Origin: Rhodanobacter sp.
Lineage (GTDB): Bacteria > Pseudomonadota > Gammaproteobacteria > Xanthomonadales > Rhodanobacteraceae
Length of the DNA: 64,000 nt
Assembly (NCBI GenBank): GCA_030148505.1
Contig: JASBTI010000049.1
Span: 1-64,000 of the forward strand
Direction: 5' to 3'
This document shows, in pieces, positions 20,943 through 30,811 of the stretch. Position 1 is the stretch's first letter. Every line of letters starts with the position of its first letter. The translations under genes were made by a program, and so were the position numbers. The notes beneath the pieces are model-generated. The model made no database searches. It had not been told where the DNA came from and saw only the letters and a list, made by a program, of their open reading frames with translations.

Positions 20943-22057
20943 ACCGTGCGCTCCGTCAGCGCAGCACGCGCCTTGCGTGGTGCGTTCTGCCGCCAGAGCA
21001 TCCAGCCGGCCAGCCCCAGCACTACCAGGTGCAATGCCCACAGCGGCGCATCGTTGTGCCAATGCCCCTTGCCGATCTGGTTGCGACCTAGCATCAGCAG
21101 CAGGAAATACAGATAGAAACTGGCCATCGCCAGCAGCAGCCGGCCATAGCGCGGCTCGCGCGGACTCTGCCGCGACAACGGCAGGGCGAGCAACAGCAGC
21201 ACCAATGTCATCGGCGGCGCGCTGAGGCGCCAGGCCAACTCGGCCCGAGCCGCCGGATCGCTCGAACGGGCCAGCGCCATGCTGTCCATGGCGTGAATCG
21301 GATCATCGTCATCGCCGCCCGTCTGCACGCTGGAAAGCGAGGTGTCGTTGCGCGCATACCGCATCTGCGTCCAATTGTCCGCATCCAGTGGGATGTCGTA
21401 CTGCCAGCCGTTCCTGAACCCGATATAGCGATCGCCGTCGTTGCCCCCCTGGTAGAGCTGGCCACTCGCGGCGCTGACCACTTTCAGATGCGGATGGCCA
21501 TCCCTGCTGATGCGCTGTGCGGCCAGGAAGGTACGCCCGAGTTTGCTGCCATCACGGCTGAGACTTTCGACAAAGATGATCCCACCCTGCCCCGGCAGTT
21601 CGGTGAAACGCCCGGCGTCCAGGCCAGCGGCAACCACCGATCGATTGGCCGCCGCCACCATGGCGTCGCTGGTCCGCACCGACCAGGGGCCCAGCCACAA
21701 TGAAACCGTTGCCGTGAGCAGCAGCATCAAGACGCCGAGGATTAGAGCCGGGCGCAACAGCCCCGAGGGGCCCATCCCCGAGGAAAACAGCACGTGCATC
21801 TCGCTCTCGCGGTACATCCGGCCCAGTCCCATCAATACGCCGATGAAGCTGGCCAATGGCAGCAGGCTGGGCAAGCCATCGATCATGCGCAAGCCCAGCA
21901 CCTGAAACATCACGCTGGCTGGAAAGCTCCCGCTGGTGACCTGTTGCAGCACCTGCGCGAACGTGCTGCCACTGACAATCACTAGCAGCACAACAATGGT
22001 GGCAGCCATGGTCTGCGCCAGCTCGCGCAGGAAATAGCGGTCGAGAATGCTCAGCAT
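20939..22057 (-). CDS. lptF: LPS export ABC transporter permease LptF
   Basis: Partner permease of LptG. 372 aa, starting MLSILDRYFLRELAQT as is typical, with SGSTFAQVLQQV, a coupling helix RESEMHVLFSSGM, a periplasmic jellyroll domain and C-terminal helices ending near MLWRQNAP. First gene of the lptFG operon; it diverges from pepA across 98 bp, the conserved pepA/lptF arrangement of gammaproteobacteria. Confidence 0.93.
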   Translation of the reverse strand: MLSILDRYFLRELAQTMAATIVVLLVIVSGSTFAQVLQQVTSGSFPASVMFQVLGLRMIDGLPSLLPLASFIGVLMGLGRMYRESEMHVLFSSGMGPSGLLRPALILGVLMLLLTATVSLWLGPWSVRTSDAMVAAANRSVVAAGLDAGRFTELPGQGGIIFVESLSRDGSKLGRTFLAAQRISRDGHPHLKVVSAASGQLYQGGNDGDRYIGFRNGWQYDIPLDADNWTQMRYARNDTSLSSVQTGGDDDDPIHAMDSMALARSSDPAARAELAWRLSAPPMTLVLLLLALPLSRQSPREPRYGRLLLAMASFYLYFLLLMLGRNQIGKGHWHNDAPLWALHLVVLGLAGWMLWRQNAPRKARAALTERTV

Positions 22058-22155
22058 GCGATAAACTTGAGTGATAACTGCGCCGCGCCAATCCGGCCGA
22101 CAATCGTCAAGTCTAGCCTGTCCGGCCGCCGCCGGGCCTCTATCGGAAACAATTC

Positions 22156-23646
22156 ATGACACTACAGTTCAGCCTTGCCAGCACCGCCCCGGAAACCGCC
22201 GATACCGCCTGCGTCGTGATCGGTGTCTATGAACAAGGCGTCCTGACCAGTGCAGCGGCACGCGTCGACGGCGCTGCCGAAGGGCTGATCAAGCGCCAGG
22301 TGGAGAGCGGCGACATCAGCGGCAAGGCTGGCAGCACCAGCGTGCTGTTTGCACCGGCCGGGGTGAAGGCGAAACGGGTATTGGTGGTGGGTCTGGGCGC
22401 GCAGAAATCCTTCGATGCGGCACGCTTCCAGAAAATCTGCATCGAGTCGACGCGTGCCCTGGGGCGTCTCCCAATCGCCGACGCGATGTCGTGGCTGAGC
22501 GAAGTCGATGTGCCGGGGCATGACAGCGCCTGGCGGGTGCGCACCGCCGCGTTGGCCGCGGATCACGCCGCCTACCGCTACACCGCCACCTTCAAGCCGC
22601 GTGACAAACCCGCCCAACCGGAGCTGGCCACGATGACGCTGGCTGGCGCCCCGGAAGCGCAAATCGGCCTCGACCAGGCTACCGCGATCGCCGCAGGTGT
22701 GCGTTTTGCCCGCGAACTGGCCAATTTGCCGCCCAATATCTGCAACCCAGCGTATATTGCCGAACAGGCAGCGACGTTTGCCGAAGGTCGCGAGCGGGTC
22801 AGCTGCAGCGTGCTCGACCACGTCGAGATGGAAAAGCTCGGCTTCGGCTCGCTGTTGGCGGTAGGGCGCGGCTCGGCCAACAAGCCGCGCCTCGTGGTGT
22901 TGAACTACCGCGGCGGCAAGGACGGCGACAAGCCCTACGCATTGGTCGGCAAGGGTGTCACCTTCGACTCCGGTGGCATCAGCCTGAAGCCCGGCGCCGG
23001 CATGGAGGAAATGAAGTTCGACATGGGTGGCGCTGCCGGCGTGCTCGGCGCCTTCGTCGCCGCCGTGGAAATGAACCTGTCGCTGAACCTGGTATGCGTG
23101 GTACCCGCCGTGGAAAACATGCCCGACGGCGACAGCTACAGACCCAGCGACGTACTGACCAGCCTTTCCGGGCTGACCATCGAGGTATTGAATACCGATG
23201 CCGAGGGACGCCTGATCCTCTGTGACGCGCTGACCTGGACCGCACGCACCTTCGAGCCGCACACCATCATCGACGCCGCCACCCTGACCGGTGCCTGTGT
23301 GGTCGCCTTGGGCAAGCATGCAACCGGATTGATGAGCAAGCACGACGACCTGGCCACCGAACTGCTCGAAGCCGGCGAGCAAACTCTGGACCGCGCGTGG
23401 CGTCTGCCGCTGTGGGACGACTACCAGACCCAGCTCGACTCGGGATTCGCCGATGTCGCCAACATCGGCGGCAAGATGGCCGGTGCGATCACCGCTGGTT
23501 GCTTCCTGTCCCGCTTCACTGAAGACCAGCGCTGGGCGCATCTGGATATCGCCGGCACCGCATGGGATGAAGGGCGCAAGGGCCTGGCGACCGGCCGGCC
23601 GGTCGCGCTGCTGGCGCAGTGGCTGATCGACCGCTGCGAGAAGTGA
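22156..23646 (+). CDS. pepA: Leucyl aminopeptidase (M17), PepA
   Basis: Hexameric dizinc/manganese aminopeptidase; in E. coli also a Xer accessory DNA-binding protein. 496 aa: N-terminal macro-like domain and C-terminal catalytic domain with GKGVTFDSGGISLKPG (metal ligands Lys and Asp), the signature NTDAEGRL and ATLTGACVVALG. Another M17 paralogue lies at 49164-50543. holC follows after a repeat-rich spacer. Confidence 0.95.
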   Translation: MTLQFSLASTAPETADTACVVIGVYEQGVLTSAAARVDGAAEGLIKRQVESGDISGKAGSTSVLFAPAGVKAKRVLVVGLGAQKSFDAARFQKICIESTRALGRLPIADAMSWLSEVDVPGHDSAWRVRTAALAADHAAYRYTATFKPRDKPAQPELATMTLAGAPEAQIGLDQATAIAAGVRFARELANLPPNICNPAYIAEQAATFAEGRERVSCSVLDHVEMEKLGFGSLLAVGRGSANKPRLVVLNYRGGKDGDKPYALVGKGVTFDSGGISLKPGAGMEEMKFDMGGAAGVLGAFVAAVEMNLSLNLVCVVPAVENMPDGDSYRPSDVLTSLSGLTIEVLNTDAEGRLILCDALTWTARTFEPHTIIDAATLTGACVVALGKHATGLMSKHDDLATELLEAGEQTLDRAWRLPLWDDYQTQLDSGFADVANIGGKMAGAITAGCFLSRFTEDQRWAHLDIAGTAWDEGRKGLATGRPVALLAQWLIDRCEK

Positions 23647-23655
23647 GGCCGGGCG

Positions 23656-23850
23656 AGAAGTGAGTAAATTAGGAGTGAGGAGTGAGCAACAGCAGTCAAC
23701 AGCCAACGAGGACTCCAACGTCGCCGATCCTGTCGACCCACGCTCTCCTACTCACTTTCGCCTTTCGAGGAGTGAGGGTTGGCGATAGCCGCCGACCACT
23801 CGCCCCGACACCACGCCCCCTCTCACCACTCAACGCTTCCTCACTCACTG
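23656..23850. repeat. Extragenic GGAGTGAG repeat element, copy B
   Basis: The 211-bp pepA-holC spacer has AGGAGTGAGGAGTGAG at 23671-23686, CCTACTCACTTTCG facing CGAGGAGTGAGG (about 23748-23778, an imperfect hairpin), and CTTCCTCACTCACTGCTGCC just before the holC ATG. That last segment is roughly the inverse of the left side. The shared GGAGTGAGGAGTGAG core relates it to copy A at 2794-2975. In both places the element fills the whole space between one gene's stop and the next gene's start. Confidence 0.65.
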
Positions 23851-23857
23851 CTGCCTT

Positions 23858-24280
23858 ATGCCCCGCGCCGACTTCTACCTGATCGACAAGCCGCGCTTCC
23901 GCGAACAGCCGCTGTTGCTGGTGTGCGAGCTGGCGAGAAAAGCCTTTGCGACGCAACAGCCGGCCCTGATCCTGGCACGGGATTACGCCCAGGCCGAGGC
24001 CATCGACGATCTGTTGTGGGCATTCGACGAGGACGCCATGATCCCGCACCAGCTGGCTGGCGACGACGATGACGTCGACACCGCGGTGTTGATCGTGCCG
24101 CCAGGCATCGAAACCCCTGATCGGCCCCTGCTGATCAACCTTCGCGAAAGCTGCCCCGCTGGTCGCTACCAGCGGGTACTGGAAGTGGTCGCTGCCGACC
24201 CGAGCGAGCGAGAGGGTTCACGCTTGCGTTGGCGTGAGTATCAGCAGCTTGGCTTCGAGCTGCACAAGAACGACATGTAG
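23858..24280 (+). CDS. holC: DNA polymerase III chi subunit
   Basis: Clamp-loader accessory subunit that binds SSB. 140 aa; MPRADFYLIDKPRFREQPLLLVCELARKAF is characteristic of the N-terminus (only the first 20 residues are needed to recognise it), then LLWAFDEDAMIPHQLAG and LLINLRESCP. The usual downstream neighbour valS is absent here; the next gene is a convergent sensor kinase. The ATG follows directly on the repeat element with no good Shine-Dalgarno, so its translation may depend on the repeat's structure. Confidence 0.9.
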   Translation: MPRADFYLIDKPRFREQPLLLVCELARKAFATQQPALILARDYAQAEAIDDLLWAFDEDAMIPHQLAGDDDDVDTAVLIVPPGIETPDRPLLINLRESCPAGRYQRVLEVVAADPSEREGSRLRWREYQQLGFELHKNDM

Positions 24281-24300
24281 TCGGCCAGCAAACCAGGGCC

Positions 24301-27300
24301 TCAGAGGTCGACTCCCCCAGCCTTCGGCGGCCCGGTCATCACCACGCTGATCAGTGCATCTTCCAATTGTTCGCCGGTCAGTGGCTTGCGCAGAAAGCTG
24401 TCCATACCCGCAGCATATGCCTCGTCCTCGCCACCGGAGCGTGCGGTGATCGCAATGATCGGCAAGTGCTGCCCGGCATGCTCGCGTTGGCGAATCAGTC
24501 GCGAAACCTGAAAACCGTCAACGCCGGGCAAATCCAGGTCCAGCAGTAGCGCGTCGAAACGGTCGTGGGCCAGTTCAGCCAGGGCGGCAAGCCCGTTGAC
24601 GACATGGTAGACCGCATGCCCCTGACGCTCCAGCAAGCCCCGGATCACCGCCGCCACGATGACGTCGTCCTCCACCAGCAGCAGTCGATACGGCTGATGT
24701 TCGACCCTTGTCGAGGCCACCGATGGCGTGGGCGGCTCGGTCAACGGCAGGCGGACGCGGAAGATAGACCCCTGCTTCGGCCGCGATTCGAGCTCGATGC
24801 TGCCCTCCATCATGTCAACCAGTTCACGGCAGATGGCCAATCCCAACCCGCTACCGGCCGAGCGATGCGGCCCGCGTTCCTGCTCGAAGCGCCGGAACAG
24901 GCGTACCTGACTGGCCTCGGGAATGCCCGGTCCGGTATCGCTGACACTGAACACCAGTCCCCGGCTACTGCCGCAACGCTTCAGGCTCAACACCACCCGG
25001 CCTTGACCGGTGAATTTCAGCGCGTTGTTAGCCAGGTTCAGCAGAACCTGCTTGATCCGCAACGCATCGCCGACCACGCGTGACGGCAAATCGTCGCCCA
25101 CCTCCAGCAGAAAATCCAATCCCTTGGCATGGGCCAGGCCCTGCTCGACCTCTGCCACATCGGTAACCAGTTGCACCGGGTCGAACGGCGCTGGCTCCAG
25201 TTCCAGCCGCCCGGCTTCGATCCGTGCCAGATCCAGCGCATCGTCGAGCAATTTCAGCAACATGCCGCCTGACCGCTGCATCGCCCGCGTGTAGTCGTGC
25301 TGAAGCGGGCTCAACGGGGTGCTCAACAGCAATTCCGCCATCCCCATTACCCCGGTCATCGGAGTACGAATCTCGTGGCTGAGGGTCGCCAGGAAATGGG
25401 TCTTCGCAGCGCTGGCGGCCTCGGCCAACTGCCGTTGCTGCTCGGCCAGCTGCAGTCGATGGCGTTGCGCCATGCGCCGACGCCAGCCCAGCATGGCCAG
25501 CCCTGTAAGGCTAGCCAGCAACAGCATGTAACCCAGCCACGCCCACCAGCGCGTCCACGGCGGCGCCTGTACCTGGATCGCCAGCGGCACATCCAGACGC
25601 CCCCATACCCCATCCACCCCGGCCGCTTTGACATCGAGTGTGTAATCACCTGCCGCCAACCCACCAAAATCGCGCTGACCGCGGGCTCCCACATCGACCC
25701 AGTCGCTGTCAAAGCCGCGTAGCAGAAAGCGATAGTCATTGGCTGCCGGATGGATATACGAGGTCAAACGTACCTGCACAGCCAGGTCACGGTCACGCCA
25801 TCCGACCTGTACCGGCAATGCGTCCAACGGCAGCGGAATCGTTTTGCCGCGGCGCCGTACCGTCAAACCCGTCAGCGTCAACAGCGGGGGTACGCTCTTG
25901 CCCGCATCGGGATGCAACAGGCGCCTGGGCTGGAAACCCACCACGCCTCCGGTATTCGGCGCAAAGATCATCCCGTCCGGCGTCACCGCCGTCTCGCCAC
26001 CGCTGAATTCGGTATTTGCCAGACCCTGCGCGGGCCCGAAGGAAGTGAAATGGCGGCGATGTTCGTCGAGTCGCCAGAGTCCCGGATTGGCGAATACCCA
26101 AAGCTGGCCCTCACGGTCGACATGCAAGGCATTGAGATCCGCGGCAAACGTCGTGTGACCTAGGTCGATGGCATCGATGCACGTGGCCTTGCCATCAGCA
26201 TAGGTGTAATGGGTGAGCACGCGGGGAGTGGCGGTCCAGAAACCGTCGGCATCACAGGCAAAGGCAAGAATCTCCTGGTGCGGTACACCCTCGACGAAAA
26301 CCATCTTGCCGGTAGCCCGATCGAGGCGGAAAAGACCACCTTTGCTGGCATACCAGAGGTTGCCCTTGTTGTAGGTCAGCTGCTCGGGAATTCGCGTGGT
26401 GTCCGTGGCCAGTGCCAGGGGAATGGCCGTAATGGCGAGGTTGCCCGGATTGATCGCAAATAGCCCCTCGCCCCATGAATCGAGGTAGATACGTCCATCA
26501 TCGGCGCTGGCGAGCAGCACCGGGCGGGTGATCTGCGCCCGCGCCAGATCGATACTGCGGAGCTTGCCGTGCTCGAACAGCTGCAACCCGCCCGGCACCG
26601 CAATCCACAATCGCCCCTGCGCATCCTCGGCCAGGGACGCGACTTGCCCGTGGATACCCTGCACGACGTGCCGCACCTCACCGGTGCTTACGTCCAGCTT
26701 GTCGATCCAGCCGTTGTCACCGCCGACCCACAACTGGCCATCACGACTGGTGAGTATGGTCGAGGCACCGATATTCGAGAGGCTGGTGGGATCGTCCGGT
26801 ATATGGGTGAAACGGGTAAAGCCGTCCCAGCCCGGTGGAAGATAAGCGATGCTCGATTCGTCGAAGGTGATCCACAGTCCGCCCTCTCGGTCGAGCAGGG
26901 TCTGCCAGATCATGCTTCCCGGCAAGCCACCGGGCAACAGGGGTTGGCCGGCAATCGCCTGCAAGCGTCCGTCGTGGTTGTCCAACAGCAATCCGTCAGC
27001 TGTGCCGATCCACAACCGACCGTGGCTGTCGCGGGTGCTGCTGAGGATGCGCCTCGACGCCAAGGTGTGGGCAGCCAGTGGCCTAGCTACGCCATCGGCA
27101 CCGATCACCAGCAGGCCCCCATCGCATGCAATGCGAACCGCACTCCCGCCCCCACCTTCGATGCGCCAGATTTTCCCCAGATCTCCGTGGAAGGCCGGGT
27201 CCACGCGCACCCGCTCTATCGCCCCGTCGGGCTGGCGCAGATAAATCCCATGATCCGTACCAATCCACAGACGCCCATCGGGTTCGGCCAACAGGGCGCG

Positions 27301-27909
27301 CACCTCGCCGAACGACGCCTTGCGCATACCGTCGAGCACCAGTGGTAGATGCTCGAAACCGCTACCGTCCGCCCGCATCAGGTCAAGGCCGGCCTCGGTG
27401 GCGACCCACAACGTGCCATCGGCGGTTTGCGCGATGCTCCAGACCTCGTTGCTAGACAGGCTGGCGGGATTGCCTTTGTCGTGCCGCCACTGGCGAAATC
27501 GACCGTCCGACGGTCGGTACCGCAGCAGTCCGTTCGAAAGTCCTCCGGCCCAGATATGGTTGTCGCGATCGACGTAGAGTGCGTAAAGCGCGCCGGCGGG
27601 TATCGAGCGCGGATCATCCAGCGCGTGCCGGAACACTTCGAAGTCCACGCCGTCGTATCGCACCAGACCGCTGGTTGTGGCAAACCACATCAGCCCCTGG
27701 CGATCCTGCGCCACGGCGTAAACCGTGCCGCTGGGCATGCCATTGACTACGCCATAGCGACGAAACTGAGGGGTGGCCAAAGGCGGAGGTGCAACGGCAG
27801 CGCCCCGGGGCGAGGTCGCCGGTGGCCCCCTCGGGGCCGCCATCGCGCCGGCTCCGAGACCTAGTGCACATAGCGCCACGGCAGCGTTTCGCACCCACGT
27901 CCCGAACAT
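24301..27909 (-). CDS. Hybrid sensor histidine kinase with two-component propeller domain
   Basis: A 1202-aa membrane signalling protein. Order: signal peptide (1-25); a large periplasmic double beta-propeller of Reg_prop repeats (about 35-680, phrases such as VWSIAQTADGTLWVATEAGL and GRLWIGTADGLLL); a Y_Y_Y domain (about 690-775); one transmembrane helix (about 786-808, WLGYMLLLASLTGLAMLGW); HisKA with His at about 845 (LSHEIRTPMTGVMGMAEL); HATPase with LANNALKFTGQG; a C-terminal receiver with Asp at about 1123 (LLLDLDLPGVDGFQ). No DNA-binding output domain, so it probably phosphorylates a separate partner. ATG 27909 follows AGGGGAGC. Ligand unknown; the family often senses polysaccharide-derived or small periplasmic compounds. 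Confidence 0.9.
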   Translation of the reverse strand: MFGTWVRNAAVALCALGLGAGAMAAPRGPPATSPRGAAVAPPPLATPQFRRYGVVNGMPSGTVYAVAQDRQGLMWFATTSGLVRYDGVDFEVFRHALDDPRSIPAGALYALYVDRDNHIWAGGLSNGLLRYRPSDGRFRQWRHDKGNPASLSSNEVWSIAQTADGTLWVATEAGLDLMRADGSGFEHLPLVLDGMRKASFGEVRALLAEPDGRLWIGTDHGIYLRQPDGAIERVRVDPAFHGDLGKIWRIEGGGGSAVRIACDGGLLVIGADGVARPLAAHTLASRRILSSTRDSHGRLWIGTADGLLLDNHDGRLQAIAGQPLLPGGLPGSMIWQTLLDREGGLWITFDESSIAYLPPGWDGFTRFTHIPDDPTSLSNIGASTILTSRDGQLWVGGDNGWIDKLDVSTGEVRHVVQGIHGQVASLAEDAQGRLWIAVPGGLQLFEHGKLRSIDLARAQITRPVLLASADDGRIYLDSWGEGLFAINPGNLAITAIPLALATDTTRIPEQLTYNKGNLWYASKGGLFRLDRATGKMVFVEGVPHQEILAFACDADGFWTATPRVLTHYTYADGKATCIDAIDLGHTTFAADLNALHVDREGQLWVFANPGLWRLDEHRRHFTSFGPAQGLANTEFSGGETAVTPDGMIFAPNTGGVVGFQPRRLLHPDAGKSVPPLLTLTGLTVRRRGKTIPLPLDALPVQVGWRDRDLAVQVRLTSYIHPAANDYRFLLRGFDSDWVDVGARGQRDFGGLAAGDYTLDVKAAGVDGVWGRLDVPLAIQVQAPPWTRWWAWLGYMLLLASLTGLAMLGWRRRMAQRHRLQLAEQQRQLAEAASAAKTHFLATLSHEIRTPMTGVMGMAELLLSTPLSPLQHDYTRAMQRSGGMLLKLLDDALDLARIEAGRLELEPAPFDPVQLVTDVAEVEQGLAHAKGLDFLLEVGDDLPSRVVGDALRIKQVLLNLANNALKFTGQGRVVLSLKRCGSSRGLVFSVSDTGPGIPEASQVRLFRRFEQERGPHRSAGSGLGLAICRELVDMMEGSIELESRPKQGSIFRVRLPLTEPPTPSVASTRVEHQPYRLLLVEDDVIVAAVIRGLLERQGHAVYHVVNGLAALAELAHDRFDALLLDLDLPGVDGFQVSRLIRQREHAGQHLPIIAITARSGGEDEAYAAGMDSFLRKPLTGEQLEDALISVVMTGPPKAGGVDL

Positions 27910-28030
27910 GTACAGCTCCCCTGACCCCAGCGCATCATGCCAAAACCCGACCGAAGCTGCGAACGCCATGCCGGCCGGTTAAGGAGCATCAGCTCTGTCG
28001 GCAGTCGCCGGAGATACTAGAATCGGCGGC

Positions 28031-29503
28031 ATGTCCCGTCGCCTGCGCTTGCTGCTCACCACCCTGGCTGCCGCCACGCTGCTATGGCTGCTGCTGGCGG
28101 CGGCAGAACGTGCACTAGCCCTGGCACAGCGGTTTCTGGCACTGCCCGGCTGGCTGCAGTGGACGCTGGGCACCGCACTGGCAGCCTTTGCGGGCATCGG
28201 CTTGATGGTGCTGTGGTGGTTGCTGCGTCCACGCCGACCTCGCCGCGCGGCAGCGACTCCCGATCGCGGCACGCTGGAACAACGCATCGATCAGTTGCAT
28301 GAGCGTGGCGCCGATACCGGCACCCTGAGCGCCGAACTGAGCGAGCTTGATCGGCGTCGCGGCACCGCGCGGGTCTACGTGGCACTGTTCGGTGAAATCT
28401 CCACTGGCAAGAGCAGCCTGATTCGGGCATTGGCGCCCCATGCGGACGCGGCCAGCGACGTACGCGGCGGTACCACCCGTCGGGTCAGTCACCACGATGC
28501 ACGGCTGCCGGACGGTCGCACCCTGGTGCTGACCGATGTTCCCGGCAACCGTGAGGTCGGTGGCGAGGTCCATGAAACCATGGCGCGCGAAGAAGTATTG
28601 CGCGCGCACGCCGTCATCTACGTGTGCGCCGGCGACCTCAGCCGTGCTCAGGCCGATGAACTGCGCTGGCTGGCGGATTTCGGCAAACCGCTGTTGCTGG
28701 TGTTGAACAAGGCCGACCAGTGGAGCAGTGCCGAACGCGAGCAGTTGCTGGCCAGGCTTTGTCGACACTCGCACGGCGCCGCCGTGCTGGCGATCAGCAG
28801 TGGCGGCAGCGAACGATTCCAGCGCCGGCTGGCCGATGGCCGTATCGAGTCGATCCAACGCCAACGCCCACCGACGATCGAACCCTTGCTTGAAGCCTTG
28901 GACAGCATCCTCGCTCCCGGTGCCGACGGACTGGAGGACTTGCGTCAGCACGCCGTGTTGGCCGGGCTGCACGAACGTACCGGCACGCTGGAAGCGCAGA
29001 CCCGCGCCGACGAGGCGACGCGCATCGTGCGCAAATATGCCCGTCGCGCCATCGTCGGCGCGATGGCCGCGGTGGCGCCGGGCAGCGACCTCGTGATCCA
29101 GGGGGTGCTGGCTACCGGACTCACCCGCGACCTGGCACACCTCTACGGGGTAAAGGCCAGCGAGGTGCAGATCGAGGACTTTGTGCGCCAGGCGCGACTG
29201 ACCCTTCGCACCGGCAGCTCGATCGTGCTGGCGGTGGCGGGCAACGCGCTGAAGGCGTTCCCCGGCCTGGGCACACTTGGTGGCGGGGTATTGCATGCAT
29301 TTGCGTATGCGCTGATCTTCGACAGCATGGGACGTGCATTGGCCGCCTCGCTGGCCGAACGCCAAAGCCTCGATCAGCACGACGCCGGCACCCGCATGAA
29401 GGCACTGCTGACCGATCCCGGCAATGCCCGCCTGCGCCAATTGGCCGCGCTGACGCTCGATTCCTGGCGCAAGCGGGATGAGCCGCCGTCCTCTACCGGG
29501 TAA
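28031..29503 (+). CDS. Membrane GTPase with DUF697 domain (paralogue 1)
   Basis: 490 aa. Two N-terminal hydrophobic helices (about 5-30 and 43-66), then a dynamin/Era-like GTPase domain: P-loop GEISTGKSS (about 120), switch II DVPG and base-recognition NKAD. It ends in a DUF697 region with hydrophobic hairpins (AVAPGSDLVIQGVLATGLT and SIVLAVAGNALKAFPGLGTL). DUF697 GTPases such as YcjX/YcjF relatives act at the inner membrane; function unproven. A second paralogue closes the cluster at 31369-32736. Confidence 0.85.
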   Translation: MSRRLRLLLTTLAAATLLWLLLAAAERALALAQRFLALPGWLQWTLGTALAAFAGIGLMVLWWLLRPRRPRRAAATPDRGTLEQRIDQLHERGADTGTLSAELSELDRRRGTARVYVALFGEISTGKSSLIRALAPHADAASDVRGGTTRRVSHHDARLPDGRTLVLTDVPGNREVGGEVHETMAREEVLRAHAVIYVCAGDLSRAQADELRWLADFGKPLLLVLNKADQWSSAEREQLLARLCRHSHGAAVLAISSGGSERFQRRLADGRIESIQRQRPPTIEPLLEALDSILAPGADGLEDLRQHAVLAGLHERTGTLEAQTRADEATRIVRKYARRAIVGAMAAVAPGSDLVIQGVLATGLTRDLAHLYGVKASEVQIEDFVRQARLTLRTGSSIVLAVAGNALKAFPGLGTLGGGVLHAFAYALIFDSMGRALAASLAERQSLDQHDAGTRMKALLTDPGNARLRQLAALTLDSWRKRDEPPSSTG

Positions 29504-29615
29504 TCCTCGCGGGTCGAGAAGCTGCTGCGCCAGGGGTCCATGTACTTCGCGGCGAAACGATCCGTTCATCCTGCCGAGCTGGCGCAGGTTCCGACAATCG
29601 ACGAGACTGGACAGC

Positions 29616-30233
29616 ATGTCCGCGAAACGAAATTTCCGCTGCTGTTGGCTGTTTGTGCTGCTGCTTCTGCCCGCCATGGCCCATGCGAAAAGCGCCACCT
29701 ACCGCTACGACACAGTACATAGCCAGATCCTTTTCAGTATCAGCCACAACGGCTATTCGCGACCGTTCGGACGGTTGCACATCGCGCGTGGCTGGTTGCG
29801 CTTCGACCCGGACCACTGGAGCCGCTCGGCTACTGTGGTTGACATCGATCTGGCCGGGCTGGACATGGGCGACGCCGACTGGAACAAGGCCGTGCTGCAG
29901 CCGGCGCTTCTCGACCTGGCCGGCGCCCGCTACGCCCATTTCGTCAGCACCTCGGTCGAACGCAAGGACAAAGACCACGGCATCCTGCACGGCAAGCTCA
30001 CCTTGCGCGGCATCACCCGTGCGGTCCGCATTGCCTTCACCCTGAACCGGTTGGCTCCGACCATTTACGGCCTGCACACGGTGGCGGGTTTTTCCGCCAC
30101 CCTCTCCCTTAATCGCGATGATTTCGGCATCACCGCCTACCGTAACTCGATCGGCCAGCAGGTGACGATCTGGCTGGAGATCGAGGCCATCCGCGACGAC
30201 CACGCCATCCCGGACGAGATTCACCGCCGATGA
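29616..30233 (+). CDS. YceI family periplasmic protein (copy 1)
   Basis: 205 aa with a signal peptide (CCWLFVLLLLPAMAHA) and a lipocalin-like YceI beta-barrel: YRYDTVHSQILFSISHNGYS, the LTLRGITRAVRI segment and a late DFGITAYRNSIGQQV. YceI proteins bind isoprenoids or related lipids, and family members are often encoded with cytochrome b561. Start at ATG 29616, downstream of the frame's first possible start. Its stop overlaps the b561 start by four bases (ATGA). Confidence 0.88.
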   Translation: MSAKRNFRCCWLFVLLLLPAMAHAKSATYRYDTVHSQILFSISHNGYSRPFGRLHIARGWLRFDPDHWSRSATVVDIDLAGLDMGDADWNKAVLQPALLDLAGARYAHFVSTSVERKDKDHGILHGKLTLRGITRAVRIAFTLNRLAPTIYGLHTVAGFSATLSLNRDDFGITAYRNSIGQQVTIWLEIEAIRDDHAIPDEIHRR

Positions 30234-30811
30234 GTCTGCGCAACGATCAGCAACGCTGGGGCGCCATGGCCATGTTCTTCCACTGGATCATGGTGCTGGG
30301 GATTCTCGGCAACGGCGTCTGGGGGCTGCTGATGACCGGCATGAAACCCTCGATGAGCAAGATCAATGTATACGCGCTGCACAAATCGATCGGCCTCACC
30401 GTATTGGCGCTGTTGCTGCTGCGCTTGCTATGGCGGTTGGCCGACCGTCCGCCCCCGCATGAGCCAGCCCCGCGCTGGCAACATGTTATCGCCGCCATCA
30501 GCCATGCGCTGATGTATGTGCTGGTCGCGGCGATTCCGCTCAGTGGCTGGTGGTTCAACTCGCTCAGTGGCTACCCCCTGCAGTGGTTCAAGCTGTTCAA
30601 CCTGCCGGCACTGGCAGACAAGCACGCGCAGCTGGCGAAACTCGCACTCGAGGCCCACGAATACCTGTTCTGGCTATTGATGGCTGTGCTGATTGTGCAT
30701 GTCGGCGCAGCACTGAAACACCATTTGGCGGACAATGACGACGTGCTACGCCGGATGCTGCCATTCGTGCGCTTGCGCAACGGTTCGACTTCCGAAGGAG
30801 ATCACCGATGA
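30230..30811 (+). CDS. cybB: Cytochrome b561
   Basis: Diheme b-type inner-membrane cytochrome of 193 aa with four helices. Likely heme-ligand histidines are in MAMFFHWIMVLG, VYALHKSIGLTVL, EAHEYLFWLLM and LIVHVGAALKHHL. E. coli CybB is a superoxide:ubiquinone oxidoreductase. The gene overlaps both YceI neighbours by four bases, so the three are tightly coupled and probably act together in membrane quinone/isoprenoid chemistry. Confidence 0.9.
   Translation: MSLRNDQQRWGAMAMFFHWIMVLGILGNGVWGLLMTGMKPSMSKINVYALHKSIGLTVLALLLLRLLWRLADRPPPHEPAPRWQHVIAAISHALMYVLVAAIPLSGWWFNSLSGYPLQWFKLFNLPALADKHAQLAKLALEAHEYLFWLLMAVLIVHVGAALKHHLADNDDVLRRMLPFVRLRNGSTSEGDHR

Noticed and set aside
22162..23718. 518-codon open frame on the minus strand
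   Set aside because: Antisense of pepA, which has all M17 motifs on the other strand.
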